Origin: Magicicada septendecula
Taxonomy: Eukaryota; Arthropoda; Insecta; Hemiptera; Cicadidae
Direction of reading: 5' to 3'
Assembly (NCBI GenBank): GCA_034769895.1
Contig: CM068367.1
Coordinates: 317,935,986-317,999,985, forward strand
DNA length: 64,000 nucleotides
Shown: positions 1 to 11,382 of the stretch, in pieces
How the letters are laid out: every line of letters begins with the position of its first letter
Numbering within the stretch: the stretch's first letter is position 1
Notes under the pieces: generated by a model
Seen by the model: only the letters and a program-made list of their open reading frames with translations
Database searches by the model: none
What the model was told of the DNA's origin: nothing
Made by a program: the position numbers and the translations under genes

Positions 1-290
1 TGTTCCAAAACCATCTGATAATCTCCTGTTATTTTTCTGGATACATTTTTACTCTTTCTAATAATATCAGGGTTGTTAATACCTAATAACCCATGTTTAA
101 CAAAGATAACTTCTATAATTCCACTGGCTCTCTCTTTTTGTAAATTGGCACAATTGCTCCTACTCTCCACTCATCTGGCATTCTCTATTTTTCCATAGTT
201 TTTGCAATCAGTCACAGAATTTTTCTCAAATCTACCACCCCTTCTTATCTCAGCCCCTCTCTACATATTCCATCTAGACCTGCCATCTTA
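1..290 (-). pseudogene. LINE (RTE-like) reverse transcriptase fragment, runs off the window
   Basis: Read on the minus strand, this stretch gives a broken reading of a non-LTR reverse transcriptase. The pieces MPDEWRVGAIVPIYKK, KLSLLNMGY and VLTTLILLERVKMYPEK appear in order, matching the 'W..G.I.PIYKKG...NYRGISLLN.GYKIL' region (RT motifs 1 to 2a) of RTE and related LINEs. At least three in-frame stops break it, for example after PVEL and after NMGY. The motif that should read NYR is lost. The codons run toward position 1, so the rest of the RT would lie outside the window. It is a dead fragment. The clade call is by motif resemblance only; a CR1 or Jockey relative is possible. Confidence 0.6.
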
Positions 291-1275
291 TAAGGTGGTT
301 GAGTATGTTATAAGCTTTATTTTCCATATTTTATTCATTTTCTCCTGTCCTGTACTGTTTCAGCTGTGTCTACCAGTTTTTCTCCCCATTTGCAGCCCTT
401 TTCTTATTTCATCCTGACATCTTTGCCCAGGCATGGCTCTGTATGCATGATACTATTTACTCAGATTTTGATCGTGTGGCCGACCAAATGTTGGTGTTCA
501 CTACCTACCAACATTTACTGTAGACCTTATGGTATCAACAGTTATCAGGTGGCACTTACTGAGTGTAGGATGTGCCTGTTCACTGTAATATTGAATTCGC
601 TGAAAATAATCATCATTTCTATATCGGTATTTTGCAGTGCTACCTACATATGCTACAACATACCTTACTACATACATACTGCGACAATACAAGCATAGGC
701 TGTAATGCACATATATAATATAAAATAAATATTTAAGTTAATTTCAATAATATATAATAGACGAGCAGGTGTGAGATTGGAAGCTGGCTTTCAAGCAGGA
801 ACCAACAGGTAAACATCACGTGATTACCACTGCATGTGTGTATACAAGTAAATAGTGTGTGTGCGTGAAGCCTGTTTGATCCTGAAAGTTTGCAATCTCA
901 AGTCAATGCTAAATTAAGAATATATTTAATATTAAGCAAACCATAAATGTTAGCGAGAAGGTAAAAACTTCTAAAAATGTGTAAAAATCAGACACAAGTG
1001 CAGTGCGAATTTTACGTAATTCGGACAATCAGTGCAAATCCAGTGCGATTTTTAAAGCATTATAATTACACTAGTGGTGCGAGCATCATGATAATTGCAC
1101 ATCACATAGGTCATTAAATTAGACAATATTTTATCGCCGTGAAATCCGCGTTAAACAGTGCGATTGGCGAAAAAGTGCAATTATGCGAAATGAGATGAGA
1201 GTGGGGGCTATCATGCCATGGTTCAACTGTCGACAGGCTGATTCCTGAATCGACAGCTGCAGTTTTCTGGGTGGA

Positions 1276-1283
1276 TATAAATA
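1276..1283 (+). promoter_or_regulatory. possible TATA box
   Basis: TATAAATA lies in a locally GC-richer stretch, followed about 60 bp downstream by a CAGTCGTGACG sequence. It could be the core promoter of an old LTR or a transcribed region. No gene downstream supports it. Confidence 0.25.
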
Positions 1284-1811
1284 TGAGCCCAGGAGAGACG
1301 AACTCTCTTTTCTAAATTACCTCAGTCGTGACGATACGCTATGTCCGTCCGAGACGCGAATTTTGTAACTACTTTGGACAAAGTTAGACGCTAGGTCCAA
1401 CATCAGTATGATTTTTTTTAAGCTTAACTTATAAAGTATTACGGCAAATGTTTTGATTTAAAGTATTAATGAAAACAATAAGTAAAAAGTACCGTAACAA
1501 AGAAATCGTCGGACGTCTACAAGCAGTCGACAACTAAGAACATCAACTTCTGACAGAGGACGAGAGAATGACTAGCAGAGGAACGAGACGCAGAGGACTA
1601 GAGACGGTTCTATCATAATAGCTACAGATCCAGAGCAACACATCATCATAATCTACAGCAGCCAATGTACCATGAAGGACGAGAGACGAGAGGACGAGCA
1701 GTGAGGACAAGAGGAGGAGCAAACCGATGGAATCACTGGAGGACCTGGGACAACTCTGCAGAATTTAAGGTGACGAAAAACCAATATATAATTATCAAAG
1801 AGAAAGACATT

Positions 1812-1830
1812 AAAAAAAAAAAAAAAAAAA
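1812..1830 (+). repeat. poly-A run
   Basis: An uninterrupted run of 19 A. It could be the tail of a retroposed sequence, but I see no target duplication. Confidence 0.6.
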
Positions 1831-2841
1831 TATTTGTAAGAGTAATAATAAGTACGTAGATAGAGATAAAACCAATGTAATTTATGTGTAATCAGAATAT
1901 TCTTTAATTATTTTTCTGTAATGAATGAACAGTCAATGTAACGATAAGTTAAATCCTTGCTTGGAAAATGAACAAGTAATTAATTTATTTAACTTTTTCT
2001 TAGTAAAAGCACATAGCGTAGAGTCATTGAAAATAATCAATTAATTGTGTTAAAATGATTATAAAGCCATAAAAAGGTATAAAGAAAATATAGAATAAGA
2101 ATGTATTAACAATTAAAAAAAAAACACATTTAGACTGAGTAGTCAAGAAATCATAGTATAATGAAGAAAAGTTTTTAATTAAAATTTATAATATAATATT
2201 TAGAATATAAGATATATGTTTGTGATGATAACATGGCAAGTAAAGAAACTTTAAAACCATAGATAATGGATATCATATGGCGAATTAATCATTATTTTTA
2301 AATTTTTATTTTTTTTATGGTTGTTTAAATTAATAAATGGAAACATATTACGATTCCTAAAAAGAGTTACTCTTATTATAATTACACCTGAACCCCAATT
2401 ACACATACACGTTATTTATATTGTTATAATTTTGTCGCCCATCAATGTGTGGCACGGCACGCTTACATTTAATAACGTTGTATTGTAATACTGTACATAT
2501 ATTTAGTAAAGTGCTTTTTACAGTTATTCTGTTGGATAACAGTTGCTCTGTGTAGGTCCATACAAAGTATTTAGTTTTGTATACTTTGTGGACTGCGGAC
2601 TATCACTGTAAAAACAAAGAAGTGATGATGTCAAAGCTATGTAACAAGCATGAAACGTACAATGTTATGTAGTAACGGACAAATTAGCGTCTCCCTCTCC
2701 CCTCACACACACTCATTCTCACTCTCTTTCATACATATTTAATTGTTGACACGGAACATGTAACTATTGCAACATTATTATCAGGAAATCGTCACATTGT
2801 TATTACATCTATTCATCGTCACCATTTAAAATCTATTACCT

Positions 2842-2909
2842 TCTTCTCAAATCTACCACCCATCCTTATCTCAGCCCCTCTCTACATATTCCACCTAGGC
2901 CTGCCACCT
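2842..2909 (-). repeat. second fragment of the same LINE
   Basis: This 68-bp pyrimidine-rich stretch repeats the sequence at about 222-287 with few mismatches. It corresponds to the part just upstream of the RT motifs at the left edge. Beyond it the two loci diverge, so it is a short truncated piece of the same LINE. Confidence 0.6.
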
Positions 2910-3910
2910 TTCCATTTTGCACCCTCTACATTACTTCCTGACATACCTCCACTGTTGGCCTATTAACTTTTTATTTACTTTCCTCAATACTTCTCCATAC
3001 TCCACATTTGCTCCTCCCTCCTATTCTTTCTCTTATCTATGCTCTTTCAATTCCTTCCTGGGTATTTCCCATTACCATCTGTTACTCTTCTTCCTCTCTT
3101 CTGTTTCTGTATCTGGTTCTACAATTCTATTGATATCTGGCAGTACTCTTATTTTTTTCTATCTCATCCATAATTTCCTACAGACATTGCATCTGTCAGT
3201 TATTTATTATCTTCCCCTCAGTTTCTTATTTACTGTGAACACTATTCCATTTTTAGACAAATATAATAATAAAAAAATGAAAAAGATAATGATATGTGAT
3301 ACTAAACTGAATATACAGAAGTAGAGAAAATGTTAGACAAACATTCTGATACACAAAATTCAAGGCTATAATGTAAGAAAAGTACAATATTTTATAGAAA
3401 ATAATATGAGTATAAGAGTACAGAACCAGAGATTTTAAATGAACAACTGATAATAACCATTAGAAAAATAAATGACATTATAATATACATATGTTTTATG
3501 TAATATGCATGAGCAACAGAAAGAAGATACTTGATTTCATGGAAAGATTCTATAAAGAGTTATATAATCCCTAAGTTTAGCAAATAAATGAAATATCTAT
3601 TCTCAATATCCAATTGAATTATGAAAGAATTATGACATGACATTAAGGTATTTTACAGGAAGAAGCTGCTAAAGTACCGTATTGGAAACAAAAAAAGAGA
3701 AAGAAAGAGAACAAAAAAGAGAAGTCTTCAAGCAGTGACACACTAACAACAGAAGTGCTCCTGTAAAAAGAAATTACAGGTGAGTAAATGCTGAATAACC
3801 ATTTTAGCAATTGAATAAAAATAAAAAAGACATCTGAAGAACTGAAAAACAATAACAATACATAATTTGAAATTGAAACCAATTTGTCTCATAGTTTTCA
3901 TTACATAATG
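2910..3910. other. no recognisable gene
   Basis: A pyrimidine-rich strand (2917-3240) gives an open frame of 135 codons rich in Phe, Leu, Ser and Tyr. That is what a CT-rich, stop-poor strand gives by chance. The rest is AT-rich DNA with nothing identifiable. Confidence 0.5.
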
Positions 3911-3972
3911 AAAGTATCGGTATGGAGAACCATACATGACTTCCATGTCCTAAAATTTATATTTAAAATCAT
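3911..3972 (+). repeat. dispersed fragment of the satellite module
   Basis: The stretch carrying TATCGGTATGGAGAACCATA, then ATGACTTCCATG and TTTATATTTAAAATCAT, matches the first 60 bp or so of the module repeated in the 24.9-64 kb array. It stands alone here, about 21 kb from the array, and homology is lost soon after 3972. It shows that pieces of the satellite unit are dispersed in the genome. Confidence 0.75.
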
Positions 3973-5271
3973 TTAAATATTAACTAAGTGGATGCTTGAG
4001 TTCTGAAGAAATGACGTATCAGCTAAAATGGCACCCCCATGTCAGGTGGGTGAAGACTATCCTCTTCATGAGGAAGGACTGTACTTCTGAATAAAACGTT
4101 TGTAGGTCGAACGAAGAGCTGGCCAAAGGGAGCTGCGATCTGATTCCTGTAATAAACTTAGGCTCTCGCTGCGAGTTATCGGCCGAGGGTGAATGATGAC
4201 TATAGTGTTACCAAAGTCTTTCCTGTTAATACAAACTAGTCATTTTTCTTTTTTCAAATCGAGTCTTTCTTTCTTTCTTTCCATTTGTCTTCTGAATTCT
4301 TGAACGACAATTCTGTTTACCCGTATAATTATAAATTTCTCAGCAAAACATTTCTTCCTTAATACGTTTGTGCCTTCTGTTTAACACCCACCATTCTGAT
4401 CCATGTCATAACGCTATATTCCACACAGGCTAGTAAATAACTAGTCATCAGTGAGGTCAAAATATTTTCCAGGAGGGGCAAACAATTTTCCAGAGGAGAA
4501 AAATATTTATATATTTTTCATACATACACACATGCACATATTAGTTTGTAATTCTTATATTATAACAGAAATAAGTACACAGATTGTATTAATTTATTAA
4601 AACATTTATTGATTCAAAATATGCATAAAATTAATGGCTTGTAAAAGTTAATGTTTGATCCCCATTAAGTAGTGCTCAAGTTTCCAAAGTTTAATATTAT
4701 TATGTCCGTAATCAAAACATCAGAGCAGGTTTTAGTATGTATGAGGGTACACCGTGGAAAAAAATTCAACATTCTCTATGGAGTGTTGCTCAGGGTAAAG
4801 CTGCGAATCTACAGTGTACGTTTCACAGAACAAACACGCGGAAAAGAAAGATCACTCCTAAGTCTCTCATGGACCTTGAGCATCTTGCAGAGGGTTCACT
4901 CCCTAAAAACGAAAAGTCTGTCTATGAACCGTTCCTCTGTAAACAAGTGCAGTTACACTGTGAGCGATCCACAGGAAGCAAATCGCTGTCCACGCTGGAC
5001 ACCTTTTCGGCTTGCACACGTTGACATGATGTGGGTTTCGACACTTTCCATTTAAAAAGCATGCAAACGTAAGAAAATAAAAATGAGTGAGGCCAGAAAT
5101 AACGTGAATTGTGTGTGTGTGTGTGTGTCTCCTGCCTGCCTTTTTATTGCAGTAATCACAATAATAAAACTTTGGAAATGTAAACATTACATAATTAAGA
5201 TATGCTTGCCTGCCAGGAACGATATGTTTTCACTCATTAAAATGAAACAAAAATATAATTTTGTTAAAGTG
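3973..5271. other. unassigned stretch with one locally GC-richer segment
   Basis: About 4740-5040 is richer in GC than its surroundings and holds overlapping open frames on both strands (4737-5024 plus, 95 codons; 4903-5187 minus, 94 codons). Neither resembles a family I know, so the segment may be a fragment of an unidentified element. A GT microsatellite follows. I call no gene. Confidence 0.4.
5110..5129 (+). repeat. (GT)n microsatellite
   Basis: About ten uninterrupted GT repeats. Confidence 0.9.
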
Positions 5272-5810
5272 AAATGAAATGTTTCCATAGAAACTACTTC
5301 TTTATTGTCATTAACGTATTACACATATAAAACTTATATAAAATTTACTTCCTCCATCATCAAATACCATTTTAATTTATTTAAAAAATTACCCCCTCCC
5401 CCCTTCAACTACCCTTTTCATTTATAGATATTTCATCTACCTTTCTACAGTGGATTATTATGACCTTCTTTTCAGGATACTTTATTTATCAAAATTAAGC
5501 AATTTGCTCTTGTTAAAACGTAAAATGTTGCAGGTAAACTACCCCTTTCCCTTAACCGATTTTCACCAAAAACAATATGCCTTGAGTCCTCTACAATTCA
5601 GGACTGTATGCAAAAAATTATTTGATTCTGTTTGAATTTGCGGCTGTTATCGTTTGCCATAGAAACAATTCTACGCACAGACACACACACACTTTTCAAA
5701 AAATGATTTTTTTTCATGTACATACAATCAGAATTTGCCATTATCTTGAACACGATTTTTTTCGCCATGACCATACTTCCATTTCCTTATGGAACATGGA
5801 AGTAAAAATA
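5272..5810 (+). repeat. dispersed single copy of the satellite unit (module plus one monomer)
   Basis: In order, this locus has: the module piece ending AAACTACTTCTTT; a shortened middle with the 'TTCATTTATAGATATTTCATCTAC' box (partly changed); the TTATTTATCAAAATTAAG box; exactly one 160-bp monomer (about 5500-5655) with the TTTCCCTTAACCGAT and GATTCTGTTTGAATTTGCGG cores; then the ACAGACACACACAC tail, CACGATTTTTTTCGCCAT and ACTTCCATTTCCTTA. The same order is seen in the array units at 28.39-28.96 and 32.58-33.21 kb. The copy has one monomer instead of several and lacks the 184-bp segment found in array modules. It diverges from the array by more than array copies diverge from each other, so it is an older, dispersed form. 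Confidence 0.8.
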
Positions 5811-7175
5811 TAAATGAATAATGTTTTTGTTTATATTACTACTAAATTATTATTACGAACTTATAAAATAATCATATCAGTGCTAAATAAGTGCAATTAC
5901 TAAGTGAACACATGCTTTGCCTGGTCTTGCCTACTTTCAGTGCATGTGGGATGGACAGGACCATAGGAAAGTTGCCATGACAACCTGACGTCACTGTTGT
6001 TAACAAAGCAGTCATATTGTAATGGATTTGGACTGTGCTAATGGAGTCTGTAATATATGCAGACAACAAAACATTTGGGACAGTGATAAGCCACCAGATT
6101 TTGTCCAACTTATTGATTAAAAATGGAAATACCCGATATTAACAAAAAATTAATTTTTGCCTTTATCTTAAAAAATGCACTGAAATAAAAAAAAACAATC
6201 CAAGAGCAAAGGTTGATCTGGATTAAAGTCTAGTACAAAAGAGTGTAAAGGGAAGAAGAATTTAATTAACCATCTAGTTTTATTGGATTGTAAATTATAT
6301 ACAGACCACTACATATTAAACTACACTGTTTTAGTGCCTATCGTTAACTGCTACATCACTCAACTCGAAAGTGCTTGTCATGAGTCACTAAAATAGTAGA
6401 TGCATATACATACTGTTGTGTATAAAAAAAGTTGAATTTACTCGTTGTTTTGATAGAGAAGTATATGACAGAACATTAGTGCTATCAGTGCTATGATAGA
6501 ACATCATGTGTATGTGGACGTTAAGAAAGTAACTCGTTATTTTGTTTTGTGATTTTTTAGCAGTTATGACAGCTGAACAAGGGAATGTCCATGCAGTACA
6601 ATTTAGAAGCTGATTTTTTTAAATTGATAAGCATGAAAACTCAAAAAATGATGAAGCAATTTTATGAGCTTTAAGATACCGTATTAGGTAAAAACAAATT
6701 TCTGCTTGTTTAAGTACCTTATATGTAAAAGGTCTATACTGCTTTTAATAGTTGTATGAAAGAAGCCCATGTTTTTAAAGGGATCAAGATGGTATAAAAT
6801 AAGCTTTATATGTGTTTGATATATGCTAAGATCATGAATACACATAATAGACAACCTGAGAGTCAAAATTTGCTGGATTAAGCAGGATTTAAAGTTTTGC
6901 AGCACGGTAGATCATCTCAAGCAGTTAATATGCAGTCAAATTGTCTCAACTATCTGAAGTAGCAGAACAATTCAAGGTGATTGTAGTGTGTATGGGAGAG
7001 CATCTGCTGGTAGAATGCAGAGCTTCTGATTCAGTCTGTAGAAATGTTGTAATAAACCAATAAAATACAAATGTTGGAAGAGCAAGGGATATTGTAATGT
7101 GTCTTTTTTGCTTAAGTTGAGTTGATGGTTGATCTATTTTAATAATAAAATCTTCTTAATTATATTTTCTTAGGC
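5811..7175. other. AT-rich, no recognisable gene; includes a diverged direct repeat
   Basis: 6782-6864 is similar to 10136-10220: both contain GATCAAGATGGTA, AAGCTTTATA, then CATGAAT and GAGAGT in order. These two diverged copies flank the long LTR-like region. About 7095-7175 resembles the leader that precedes gag in the 12-25 kb elements (GTTGATG, TTAATTA, then TTTTTC or TTTTCT near the primer site). No gag is visible here. Confidence 0.4.
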
Positions 7176-7177
7176 CT

Positions 7178-7194
7178 CACTAGTTGGACGCCAA
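7178..7194 (-). other. primer-binding-like site of LTR D
   Basis: On the minus strand the sequence TGGCGTCCAACTAGTGA lies 3 nt after the putative LTR end. The element family at 12-25 kb has TGGCGCACAACG with the same 3-nt spacing. A PBS begins with TGG, complementary to the CCA end of a tRNA. I cannot name the tRNA. Confidence 0.45.
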
Positions 7195-7196
7195 TT

Positions 7197-9775
7197 TGCA
7201 ATATTATATATAAAAATTATGATGCTTGTGTTTCTGATAAAAAATTAAACTTTCAAATTAATAATAAAATGGTTAAACGATATTTGAGTTGTGGTTAGAG
7301 TTATACCTTTACTTGTTGATTTGTACCTATAGGGTTCCAGTTTTGAGGTTATTTTTTTCATGAATTAATATATTTAATGGTTTAATTAATTAAAATTCTC
7401 TAATTTCTTTTCATTCCTTCCTTTATGCTGATTGGATTCACTTACCTTCTTTAATTCAAATCGCACATGGTACCTGGGCAATAGGTACTACCAACTTATT
7501 CTTCGAATGTTCATTATAACACTAATATTTTGAAACTGATAAAAAAATTGTTAAGTATTTAAAATAATTCCATACACAATTAATTCTCTTCAATTTCTTT
7601 TATTCCTTTTTATATTTGTTTCTTTTCCTTTTTTAAAATAAAATAACAACCTTTTCTTTTTAAAGAATTGTCCAGGCTGGTTAAAATGTTTTAGCTCAGT
7701 AGTTGGCAATATGATCTCCATCTTCAAGCCTAGTCTACAGATTTTTTACGTTATTTAAATATAAACTCGGATTCTTTTGAATACAATAATAAAATACGAA
7801 AATGTCTTTTGCGAAGTACAAAACCTCACAATATAAGAGTGACTACAATAGAACAGAATAATATCTTAGATCTAGAATAACAATTAGTTCATATGTGCCA
7901 AACGATGTCGACTTTGAGGTTAACCTACTTCAATAGGTTATACAGCTTTAAACTTTAAAAAACAAAGAAATAATGGTGTAAACGTGAAAAATTATAATAT
8001 TGATAGTGTTTTTGTTTAGTGGTAGTGGAATAAATAGTTCAAGTGTACACAAAGTGTTATAGTTGTATTATGATAATTCGTTATAAGCCGTTTTAATTTT
8101 AAGTATGCACACTATACCTTCCTTTTCCTTTTAAACACTCTTTGTTATTCACTGTTAAATTATTTATTCACTTTAATTCCTTTCTGCTAGTATAAACTCT
8201 CACGACACTTTTTTGGTTATGGTTCGATGTTTATGTTCACCTAACCTAGCGGAGGTTCGAGTCTGATGTAAACTTCACGGCTATCTCTATCGCGGAGGAG
8301 ACGTTCTTTACTCGATGAATTCTCACACTAGACTCCCTGCTTAGCGTCAGTTTTTGGGTCCTGACTGCGTCACTCTTTGGGTTCATACACACAAAAGTGA
8401 AAAATTCCCATTGGTCAATATCTAACTCATTGTCGTGGATGGTGTCACTTTTCTGAGATCAATATTACTAAAAATTCTTAAATTTAACATAATTCCCTTA
8501 TGCTAAGTACAATTGTAAATATATTAATACCAATGAATTGCTTTCTTTCTTCTGATCATTTTAAGATCTCACACGATATGTTTCTATACAGTAATTCTAA
8601 AAATGAACAATTTTAATGTTTGGCCTATGCTAATAAATTATTTTTTTTAAAGTTATCTTTTTTGTTCCATTACTAGTTTTCTTTGTTGTAGGTATATATA
8701 ATTTTATGTTACTAACAAGCATTATAATTATGAACCTTAACTTTTATAAAACCCTTGGCTTGTACAATCGGCCTAAGAATGTCTTGTGTACATTGGACTA
8801 TTCTTTGTTTCTTACAATAACATTGCTTAATTCTAATACAAGTTGACTTATCTTCTTTATTCCTTATAGACCATATGATCTATTACTGGACATATCATGA
8901 TCTAATATAACATTTATACATAGTAATGTCCCTGTCTACCTTCTACAGTAGATGTAGGTTTTTTGTCCAAGTAAACAGCTTGTTAATTACATTCTTTTAG
9001 TACATTAAAAACATTTAAGATTCCTCATATCTTAATCTAATAGCAAATACTATTTCTTTTTATATTGGACATTGTCTATTACAATTTTTAAACATAATGT
9101 TGTCTCTTTTTATCTACCAAGTAGATGCAGGTTTTGTTTAATATTTATCTCTTACTAATTTCATTATTATCTTGTCCATAACCAACAATAGTTATTTCTT
9201 TTTTCATTAGCTAGTAGTCAGTTTATTTGTCACACTTTCTACTACTAAATTATTTATGTCACATTCTTCTTTACATCTTTATTATTCTTTTAACATTCAA
9301 TATTAGTCTTTCCTTCCTACCACACATTATTACATTTTTATACAAAAATAAAACTTTTGTAACCCATTTATAACATAATGATCTCTATTTGAATTGTCTA
9401 AGTGTCTATCAGTTACACTCAGATATAACTGAATCTATACTTACAGTATAGATTATACTGAATCTAGGTTTACAATTTTTTATCTTACATTTTCTTTAGG
9501 TTATGTCACCATGTTTTCAGTCACTGGTTATCCAGCTAGGCTCTGCATTATATGTTTTTACCTAATCTGTACATGATTTGTTCTGCAGTTTACTGGAATT
9601 CTTGTTATTAAGTTCTATACCTGTTTGATATTTTAGTTTTACATTTTACTTTATAATGATTTTAAATTTACTTGTGAATACATTTATTTCATAACACAGG
9701 TTTATTACTTTAATTCTGTTTTGTACTTCATTATATTTATGACAAACTTTATGTTGAATGAAACGTCACGTTACA
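7197..9775 (-). mobile_element. putative long LTR (LTR D), degenerate, left-pointing element
   Basis: On the minus strand the stretch starts TGTAACGTGACG (at 9775) and ends ATATTGCA (at 7197), followed after 3 nt by a primer-site-like sequence. LTRs B and C start TGTAACGGTAC and are followed by a similar primer site, so this looks like a diverged relative with a 2.6 kb LTR. A CCAAT box on the minus strand lies near 8412 (plus-strand ATTGGTCAAT). There is no second copy in the window, so the boundaries rest on terminal motifs and analogy. It could be a solo LTR or the 5' LTR of an element whose interior has decayed. Confidence 0.45.
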
Positions 9776-10775
9776 ATATGAAAGGGGTATGTAGATCCTG
9801 TTGGAAGTAAATTAACACTATCAGCTAAAATAAAACTTAAAATTATTATGAAATAATCAATTATTATTAAACTATTATTATTATTAAACTACTATTAGAA
9901 AAGTGAATAAGGCAATAAGGCAGGGCTATGAAGTTGAGATAGAGAAGATAATCATTATTAAGATTAGTTTAGAATAATTAGATAGAATTAAAATGTTTGT
10001 CTGACATATATGTTAGAAGGCTAGTATATTAGGTTAGTATGTTAGGTTGCATTATCTGAGGAGGTAAAATGAATTATAAGTGTCTGGCAGTTGTAAATGA
10101 ATTAAGCTATGTAAGTTAAAGGGTTCCATGTCTCTGATCAAGATGGTACAAAGTAAGCTTTATACATACATGCCTGATATTGCCAAGAGCATGAATTCAC
10201 TTAATTGATAACTTGAGAGTGTAGACCGACTACAAGAAATTGTAAACCAAATGTGTGCAGATTTCTTTTGGGAATCTGAATATTATTATAAGGTGTAAAA
10301 AAAGGCTGTAATGTTTTAAAATGAAAACTTTAATCTGTGTATGTTTCTTGCATTGGCTTATTGGTTCAGGGTTAAGGATAGTGAACAAAAAAATTTATAA
10401 AAGCTGCAAAACTGTACATAGGGGATAGAAAGGACTATACTAAGAAAACAGGATAATAATATGGAAAATAATTAAATGGCCACACCAGAGAATATGATGT
10501 CATTTATGACTTTACGATACAAAATGTAAGAGAACATGACATTTTTAACTGCTTGATAAGATGGGAGAGAGTGGATGTACGCTGTTACTGAAAATGATGG
10601 AGAGACATTTGCTTTGGGTAGAAAAGTGGTACTGGTAATGAAGACATTAATACTGTGTACCTGCATATATGTATGAATGTCTGTACACATCTGTATACAG
10701 TAACTGGGATCCATGAGCCATTTTCTCTAAAATAACAACTGTTTATTACAACATTTTATAAATACACACATGCAC

Positions 10776-10778
<3 letters not shown>
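9776..10778. other. no recognisable gene
   Basis: AT-rich DNA. The only structure is 10136-10220, a diverged copy of 6782-6864. Confidence 0.5.

Positions 10779-10835
<57 letters not shown>
10779..10835 (+). repeat. (TG)n microsatellite
   Basis: About 28 TG dinucleotides without interruption, just upstream of the Penelope-like RT scrap. Confidence 0.95.
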
Positions 10836-10837
<2 letters not shown>

Positions 10838-10922
10838 AAACATATTCACATATACTCAAATCCAAAACATAACAGATTAAGAAAATTCATCAGATAACAA
10901 CACTGCAGTAAAAAACAACACA

Positions 10923-11061
10923 GACTTAGTAACAAAAATAAAAGACATACACATCCCCATAATGCCACACTAGCCTCCTTCGACATTAAAAACCTGTACA
11001 CAAACATCCCTATCTCTGAAACAATCACCATCCTACAAAACCAACAATCTATACTACTGGA
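10923..11061 (+). pseudogene. Penelope-like reverse transcriptase scrap
   Basis: Two reading-frame pieces join across a frameshift near 10960. The first reads DLVTKIKDIHIP (10923-10958). The second reads ATLASFDIKNLYTNIPISET (from 10963). The second is the RT palm motif A region of Penelope-like elements, whose usual form is 'SFDV..L(F/Y)TNIP..E'. The catalytic Asp is the D of SFD. Only about 45 residues remain, with no GIY-YIG endonuclease visible. The family assignment is from motif knowledge; the frameshift is seen directly. Confidence 0.6.
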
Positions 11062-11274
11062 TCGCGCTTGTGTGGAGTGGAGGTGCGGAGCAAACGAACT
11101 ACCTGCTATCCCCACCATCTGGCTGTCCACTGCATCAAGTGTGCATACCGCATATCATAGTGTCACAATTACGCACCCATGCATTTACGTGTGTTTTGCT
11201 TCGACATACTATTTCTTGTTCTGTGATCTCACTAAAAATATATTTTCAGTAGACTGTTAAAATATTTAACCAAC

Positions 11275-11382
11275 ATGCCCGTCCATTGTGCAGCCTACAA
11301 TTGTATGAAGCGACATCAGAAAAGCAGCGAAGAAAATGTATCTTTTAACTTTAGAAGAGTAAAATATTTCAGAGACTTGTAA
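11275..11382 (+). pseudogene. THAP zinc-finger N-terminus of a P-element-type transposase
   Basis: A 35-codon frame begins MPVHCAAYNC and continues to SFNFRR. This is the start of a THAP domain: a Met-Pro start, the first two zinc ligands as C-x4-C (residues 5 and 10), then the basic stretch and the S-F-x-F strand. The later Cys and His ligands of the C2CH finger and the AVPTIF box are absent. The frame runs into a stop and overlaps, in another frame, a transposase C-terminus. THAP domains bind DNA in P-element transposases and host THAP proteins. The downstream transposase piece argues for a P-element-like source. The middle of the protein, including most of the RNase-H-like catalytic core, is missing. 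Confidence 0.65.

Larger units (their letters stand above)
291..2841. other. AT-rich stretch without a recognisable gene
   Basis: No coding signal is recognisable here. About 1190-1760 is less AT-rich and purine-rich and carries a TATA-like box. The A-run at 1812-1830 and the AT-rich DNA after it look like ordinary non-coding sequence. A 64-codon reading frame at 1665-1859 has low-complexity Arg/Gly/Lys content and no family resemblance. Confidence 0.5.

Noticed and set aside
2917..3324. 135-codon plus-strand frame
   Set aside because: It comes from a CT-rich strand with few stops; composition is Phe/Leu/Ser/Tyr and nothing is recognisable.
4020..4240. Possible SINE with a pol III B box (GGTCGAAC near 4107)
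   Set aside because: There is no matching A box at the right distance, no tail and no target duplication.
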